A DNA stretch of 64,000 nt from Gemmatimonadota bacterium. GTDB lineage: Bacteria > Gemmatimonadota > Gemmatimonadetes > Gemmatimonadales > Gemmatimonadaceae. Below, piece after piece: positions 60,392 through 64,000 of the stretch (position 1 is its first letter; every line of letters begins with the position of its first letter). The stretch lies in the NCBI GenBank assembly GCA_016719105.1, contig JADKAQ010000013.1, positions 186,001 to 250,000 of the forward strand, in the 5' to 3' direction. The notes beneath the pieces were generated by a model that was given only the letters and a program-made list of their open reading frames with translations, was not told the DNA's origin and did no database searches. Both the position numbers and the translations under genes were made by a program.

Positions 60392-62776
60392 ATGAATCAC
60401 CGGACACCGCTCCCGATGCGTCGCACCCTGGCCGCGGCCCTGCTCGCGGCGGCGCTCGCGCCGCTGGCCGCCGCGCAGGCGCAACGCTCGCTCGCCGACC
60501 TCACCATCCCGTGGATGATGCGCGGCCCCGAGGTCTACGGCCGCGAGCCGCAACGCGTGCGCTTCACCCCGGACGGCGCGTGGATCTACTTCCAGTGGCT
60601 CCCCGCGGGGAGCGACTGGCGCAAGGCGATGGATCCGTATCGCGTGCGCGCCGTGGCCGGCGCCAAGCCCGAACTCGTCTCGCGCGCGCACATGGATTCG
60701 GTGGGGCCGCTGCTCGAGTCCGGCGACCTCTCTCGCGATCGCCTGCGGCGCGTCGTCTCGTATGAGGGCGACCTCTACCTGGTCGACCTGAAGAAGTCGG
60801 CGGCACGCCGCCTCACACAGACGACGATCATCGAGAGCGCCCCGACCTTCTCGGCCGATGGCAGGCGCGTCTTCTTCGTGCGCGACGGGATGAACGTCAT
60901 GGCGCTCGACCTCGACTCGCCGCGCATCGAGCAGCTCACCGACATCCGGCCGGCCCCTGCCCCACCGACGCCGCCCAAGGCCGAGCCGCAGCGCGCGCAG
61001 CTCGAGGCGCAGCAGAAGGCGTTGCTCGAGGTGGTGCGCGACCGCGTCACGCGCGACTCGATCGCCAAGGCCGAGCGCGACGCCGACCTCGCCGAGCGCC
61101 CCAAGGTGCTCTACCTGCAGGCGGGTGAGCGCGTCACGCAGCTCTCCGTCAGCCCCAACGGGCGCGCCCTGCTGTTCGCCACGAGCAGCGCGGCGCCCAA
61201 CGCCAAGCAGACCAACGTCCCCAACTACGTCACCCTCAGCGGCTACACCGAGGACCTCCTCGTTCGCACCAAGGTCGGCGACGTGCTCGGCGGTGCGCGC
61301 GCCGGGGTGATGCAGCTGCCGAGCGGGAACGTCACCTGGCTCAAGCCCATTCCCGGCGACTCGACGGCACTCCCGTCGATGCTCGCGCTCCTGGGGTGGA
61401 ACGATGCGGGGACGCAGGCGCTCGTCTTCTCGGAGCAGCGCGACTTCAAGGCGCGCTACCTCCAGCGCTTCGATGCCGACTCGTCGCGCCTGGTCACGCT
61501 GGACGTCCTGCGCGACTCGGCGTGGGTCGGCGGGCCGTGTTATCCGTGCGGCGGGTGGCTCCCCGGCGTGGCGCGCGCCTGGTTCGTGAGCGAGGCCGAT
61601 GGGTATGCGCACCTCTACACGATCAATGCCGACGGCAGCGACCGGCGCCAGCTCACCAAGGGGACGTTCGAGGTGCTCGACGCCTCGCTGTCCGACGATG
61701 GGCGGTCGTTCGAGCTGCACAGCAGCGAGGTGTCACCGTTCGAGCGGCACTTCTATCGCCTGCCGGTCGCCGGTGGGAACGCGGTGCGCCTGACGAGCGA
61801 GGCCGGCGGCCATTCCGTCGTCGTCTCTCCTGACGCGCGGTGGCTCGCCGATGTGTACTCCACCTCCAATCGCCCCCCCGAGCTCTTCGTGCGGGCCAAC
61901 CGTGCGGGGGCGCCGGCCGCGCAACTGACCACCTCGCCGACTTCGGAGTGGCTCGCCTATCCCTGGCTCACGCCGGAGATCGTCCGCATTCCCGCCAGCG
62001 ACGGCGTGCAGGTGCCGGCGCGCATCTATCGTCCGCAGGACGTGAAGGCCGAGCCGAACGGGGCGGCGGTGATCTTCGTGCACGGCGCCGGCTACATGCA
62101 CAACGTGCACAATTACTGGTCGAGCTATTCGCGCGAGTACATGTTCAACCACTACCTGGCCAGCAAGGGCTACGTGGTGCTGGACATCGACTATCGCGCC
62201 AGCGCCGGCTACGGACGCGACTGGCGCACGGCGATCTACCGCTGGATGGGGGGGCGCGACCTGCAGGACCAGGTCGACGGCTCGCGCTACCTGCAGAAGA
62301 CCTTCGGCATCTCCCCCGAGCGCATCGGGCTGTACGGCGGGAGCTACGGCGGCTTCATGACGCTGATGGCGCTGTTCAACGCCCCCAAGGAGTTCGGCGC
62401 CGGCGCCGCGCTGCGGTCGGTGACCGACTGGGCGCACTACAACCACGGCTACACCGCGCGCATCCTCAATCAGCCGCAGCAGGACACGCTGGCGTATCGT
62501 CGGTCGTCGCCGATCTTCTTCGCCGAGGGGTTGGAGGACCCGCTGTTGATGGCGCACGGGATGGTCGACACCAACGTGCACTTCCAGGACATCGTGCGGC
62601 TGACGGAGCGCTTCATCGAACTGGGGAAGACCGGGTGGGAGCTGGCCGTATACCCGGTGGAGGACCACGGATTCGTGCGTCCCGCCTCGTGGAGCGACGA
62701 GTACCGGCGCATCTTCGAGCTGTTCGAGGCCAGGCTTCCCGCGCGCCGAGCGTCCAACAACGGAGGGTCGAGATGA
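60392..62776 (+). CDS. Secreted S9-family serine peptidase (dipeptidyl/acylaminoacyl peptidase type)
   Basis: A 794-residue exported peptidase. Signal peptide ends PLAAAQAQ (with ATG 60392; ATG 60416 and GTG 60383 are alternatives). The middle is a beta-propeller (about 45-520) with TolB/WD-like blades (LTQTTIIESAPTFSADGRRVFFV; VSEADGYAHLYTINADGSDRRQLTKG). The hydrolase domain begins about 530 and has GYGRDWRTAIYRWMGGRD, the nucleophile in GGSYGG, Asp in VDTNVHFQD and His in EDHGF. It lies 8 bp after cstA and overlaps ybdD by 4 bp, so peptide release outside the cell and uptake are in one unit. Confidence 0.92.
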   Translation: MNHRTPLPMRRTLAAALLAAALAPLAAAQAQRSLADLTIPWMMRGPEVYGREPQRVRFTPDGAWIYFQWLPAGSDWRKAMDPYRVRAVAGAKPELVSRAHMDSVGPLLESGDLSRDRLRRVVSYEGDLYLVDLKKSAARRLTQTTIIESAPTFSADGRRVFFVRDGMNVMALDLDSPRIEQLTDIRPAPAPPTPPKAEPQRAQLEAQQKALLEVVRDRVTRDSIAKAERDADLAERPKVLYLQAGERVTQLSVSPNGRALLFATSSAAPNAKQTNVPNYVTLSGYTEDLLVRTKVGDVLGGARAGVMQLPSGNVTWLKPIPGDSTALPSMLALLGWNDAGTQALVFSEQRDFKARYLQRFDADSSRLVTLDVLRDSAWVGGPCYPCGGWLPGVARAWFVSEADGYAHLYTINADGSDRRQLTKGTFEVLDASLSDDGRSFELHSSEVSPFERHFYRLPVAGGNAVRLTSEAGGHSVVVSPDARWLADVYSTSNRPPELFVRANRAGAPAAQLTTSPTSEWLAYPWLTPEIVRIPASDGVQVPARIYRPQDVKAEPNGAAVIFVHGAGYMHNVHNYWSSYSREYMFNHYLASKGYVVLDIDYRASAGYGRDWRTAIYRWMGGRDLQDQVDGSRYLQKTFGISPERIGLYGGSYGGFMTLMALFNAPKEFGAGAALRSVTDWAHYNHGYTARILNQPQQDTLAYRRSSPIFFAEGLEDPLLMAHGMVDTNVHFQDIVRLTERFIELGKTGWELAVYPVEDHGFVRPASWSDEYRRIFELFEARLPARRASNNGGSR

Positions 62777-62985
62777 AGTGGGCCACGGACCTCACGACGC
62801 GCTTTGCGACGCGCCTCGCTCGCGCGACGTCGACGCTCAACCGGATCATCGGGGCGCCGGACTACGACGGCTACCTGCGGCACCAACGCGTCTGCCATCC
62901 GGACCACGCGCCGCTCACGAAGGACGAATTCGTGAAGCAGCGACTGGAGGATCGTTATTCGCGCCCGGGGGCGCGCTGCTGCTAG
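62773..62985 (+). CDS. ybdD: YbdD/YjiX-family small protein (CstA partner)
   Basis: A 70-residue cytosolic protein. It has the hallmarks IIGAPDYDGYLRHQRVCHPDHAPLTKDEFVKQRLEDRYSRPGARCC, that is PDYxxYxxH, HPxxPxLTxxEF and the terminal RCC. In E. coli the equivalent genes follow cstA and btsT. Here ATG 62773 overlaps the S9 peptidase stop by 4 bp (ATGA), showing the peptidase is inserted into the cstA-ybdD operon. Function of the family is unclear. Confidence 0.87.
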   Translation: MKWATDLTTRFATRLARATSTLNRIIGAPDYDGYLRHQRVCHPDHAPLTKDEFVKQRLEDRYSRPGARCC

Positions 62986-63123
62986 GCGTGGCGCGGTGGG
63001 TGAGTTGCGAGCGGCGGGGAGGAAATTCGTGTGGCCGGCAATCCACGCGAGCGTGGACGACGTAGCTTTCATGCGGCGCTTCACTGCCGCCTTCCCCTCT
63101 CCTCGCCCAACGCCTCGTTCGCC

Positions 63124-64000
63124 GTGCCACTCCCCGTGAAGCGTCTTGCCAAGCTGGCCCTGGGTGCAATCGTCCTCGGCTACCTCGCCATCGCCGTCGT
63201 CCTCCTCGCGAGCGAGAAGCGGATGGTCTTCCACCCCGCCGATCGTGCCGTCCCGACACCGTCGCCGACCTATGCGCTACGCCAGCGCGAGGTGCGCTAC
63301 CCCAGCACCGACGGAACGCCGCTCTCCGCGTGGATCGTCCCGGCCGCGGCCAAGGATTCGTCGGGGATGTGGCTCCTCATCTGCCACGGCAACTACGGCA
63401 ACATCGGCTACGGCCAGCGTCCCGAGTTCTACGCCTTCGCGCGCGACCTCGGACTCAACCTCCTCGCCTTCGACTATCGCGGGTTTGGGGCGAGCGACGG
63501 TGCGCCGGACGAACAGGGGCTCTATGCCGACGCCGAGGCGTCGTGGCGCTACCTCACCGATTCGCTGCAGGTCCCGCCGTCGCGGATCGTGATCTTCGGG
63601 CACTCGCTGGGGAGTGGCGTCGCGACCGAACTGGCCACTCGCGTGGAGGCGGCGGCGCTCGCGGTCGAGGGGGCGTTCACCTCGGTGGCCGATCGCGGAC
63701 AGGAGCTGTATCCGCTCTTTCCCGTGCGCCTGCTCTCGACACAGCGCTTCGCGTCGCTCGAGAAGATCGCGTCGGTGCGTGAGCCCAAGCTGTTCCTCCA
63801 TTCGCCCGAGGACGACGTCATCCCGTTCAGCCACAGCGAGCGGCTCCTCGCGGCGGCGGCCGCCCCCAAGTCGCTCGTGTCGGTGCGCGGCGGTCACATG
63901 GACGCCTTCAACATCGACAAGGCGACGTACTTTGGTGCCCTCGGAGCGCTCGTGCGCACCGTCACACCGGCGACGTCCGCCAGTGCCGCGCACCCTGACG
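63124..64000 (+). CDS. Alpha/beta hydrolase (BAAT/YqiA-type), cut by the window end
   Basis: An incomplete gene; the frame is open to the window edge, so the C-terminus is missing or near. An N-terminal membrane helix (LALGAIVLGYLAIAVVLLAS) anchors it outside. The hydrolase domain has a first strand followed by HGNYGNIGYG (oxyanion loop), FDYRGFGASDGAPDE, the nucleophile elbow FGHSLGSGVA, HSPEDDVIPF with the acid, and GGHMDAF with the likely catalytic His. It belongs to the family that includes Bem46-like proteins. GTG 63124 is the assumed start; GTG 63136 is possible. It lies 138 bp after ybdD. Confidence 0.85.
   Translation, partial: MPLPVKRLAKLALGAIVLGYLAIAVVLLASEKRMVFHPADRAVPTPSPTYALRQREVRYPSTDGTPLSAWIVPAAAKDSSGMWLLICHGNYGNIGYGQRPEFYAFARDLGLNLLAFDYRGFGASDGAPDEQGLYADAEASWRYLTDSLQVPPSRIVIFGHSLGSGVATELATRVEAAALAVEGAFTSVADRGQELYPLFPVRLLSTQRFASLEKIASVREPKLFLHSPEDDVIPFSHSERLLAAAAAPKSLVSVRGGHMDAFNIDKATYFGALGALVRTVTPATSASAAHPD

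Overview
This window is about 64 kb of very GC-rich, gene-dense bacterial chromosome. It contains no rRNA, tRNA, CRISPR array, phage or insertion sequence that I could recognise. The host looks like a diderm with an outer membrane (SusC/SusD TonB pair, LpxR-like lipid A deacylase, DUF2490 outer-membrane protein, many lipoproteins). It is probably a menaquinone-using aerobe of the Gemmatimonadota type. That assignment is inferred from composition plus the mix of SusCD proteins, menaquinone genes and ETF:quinone genes; there is no marker gene to prove it.

Layout. 0-3 kb: end of a small unknown protein, a membrane hybrid histidine kinase and a frameshifted DUF2490 protein. 3.2-7.5 kb (minus): a quinone cluster ubiE-ubiD-ubiA-ubiX plus a phosphodiesterase, fitting the last steps of menaquinone synthesis. 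7.8-10.2 kb (plus): ECF sigma factor, zinc-binding anti-sigma factor and a bactofilin-like membrane protein. 10.2-14.1 kb (minus): Nramp-related transporter, lactate/malate dehydrogenase-like protein, GH10-like lipoprotein. 14.3-22.4 kb: small secreted proteins, an Ig-like repeat protein, and a SusC/SusD nutrient-uptake pair. 22.5-30.5 kb (minus): SAM hydrolase-like protein, MATE exporter, Mrp Fe-S carrier, NrnA-type DHH phosphatase, amino-acid permease and guaB (split by a frameshift). 30.5-34.8 kb (minus): a peptidoglycan block with two M15 peptidases carrying calcium-loop inserts, one active-looking L,D-transpeptidase and one that has lost its catalytic motif. 34.9-43.4 kb (plus): gpmI, an outer-membrane protein, queD, then molybdenum-cofactor/formate-dehydrogenase maturation genes (fdhD, mobA, mobB, moeA) with dacB inside. 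43.4-47.8 kb (minus): etfB-etfA and a membrane Fe-S oxidoreductase likely passing ETF electrons to menaquinone. 48.8-54.5 kb (minus): penicillin acylase, small membrane protein, glutaryl-CoA-type acyl-CoA dehydrogenase, LpxR and a peroxiredoxin-like gene. 54.6-58.1 kb (minus): SprT-like peptidase, phosphodiesterase, NAD isocitrate dehydrogenase, lipoprotein. 58.3-64 kb (plus): cstA, an S9 peptidase and ybdD in one coupled unit, then a truncated alpha/beta hydrolase.

Most notable observations. (1) The peroxiredoxin-like gene at 48822-49328 (minus) has an in-frame TGA exactly where its relatives have the first Cys of the CxxC site. It is followed by a 7-bp stem with a GGT loop at bacterial SECIS distance, so it is a candidate selenoprotein. 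(2) The heptamer CGTTAGG is strongly over-represented and seems to account for most TTA leucine codons. (3) Short GAGACGG-type tandem repeats sit at several gene junctions. (4) Two single-base frameshifts (DUF2490 gene and guaB) may be sequence errors.
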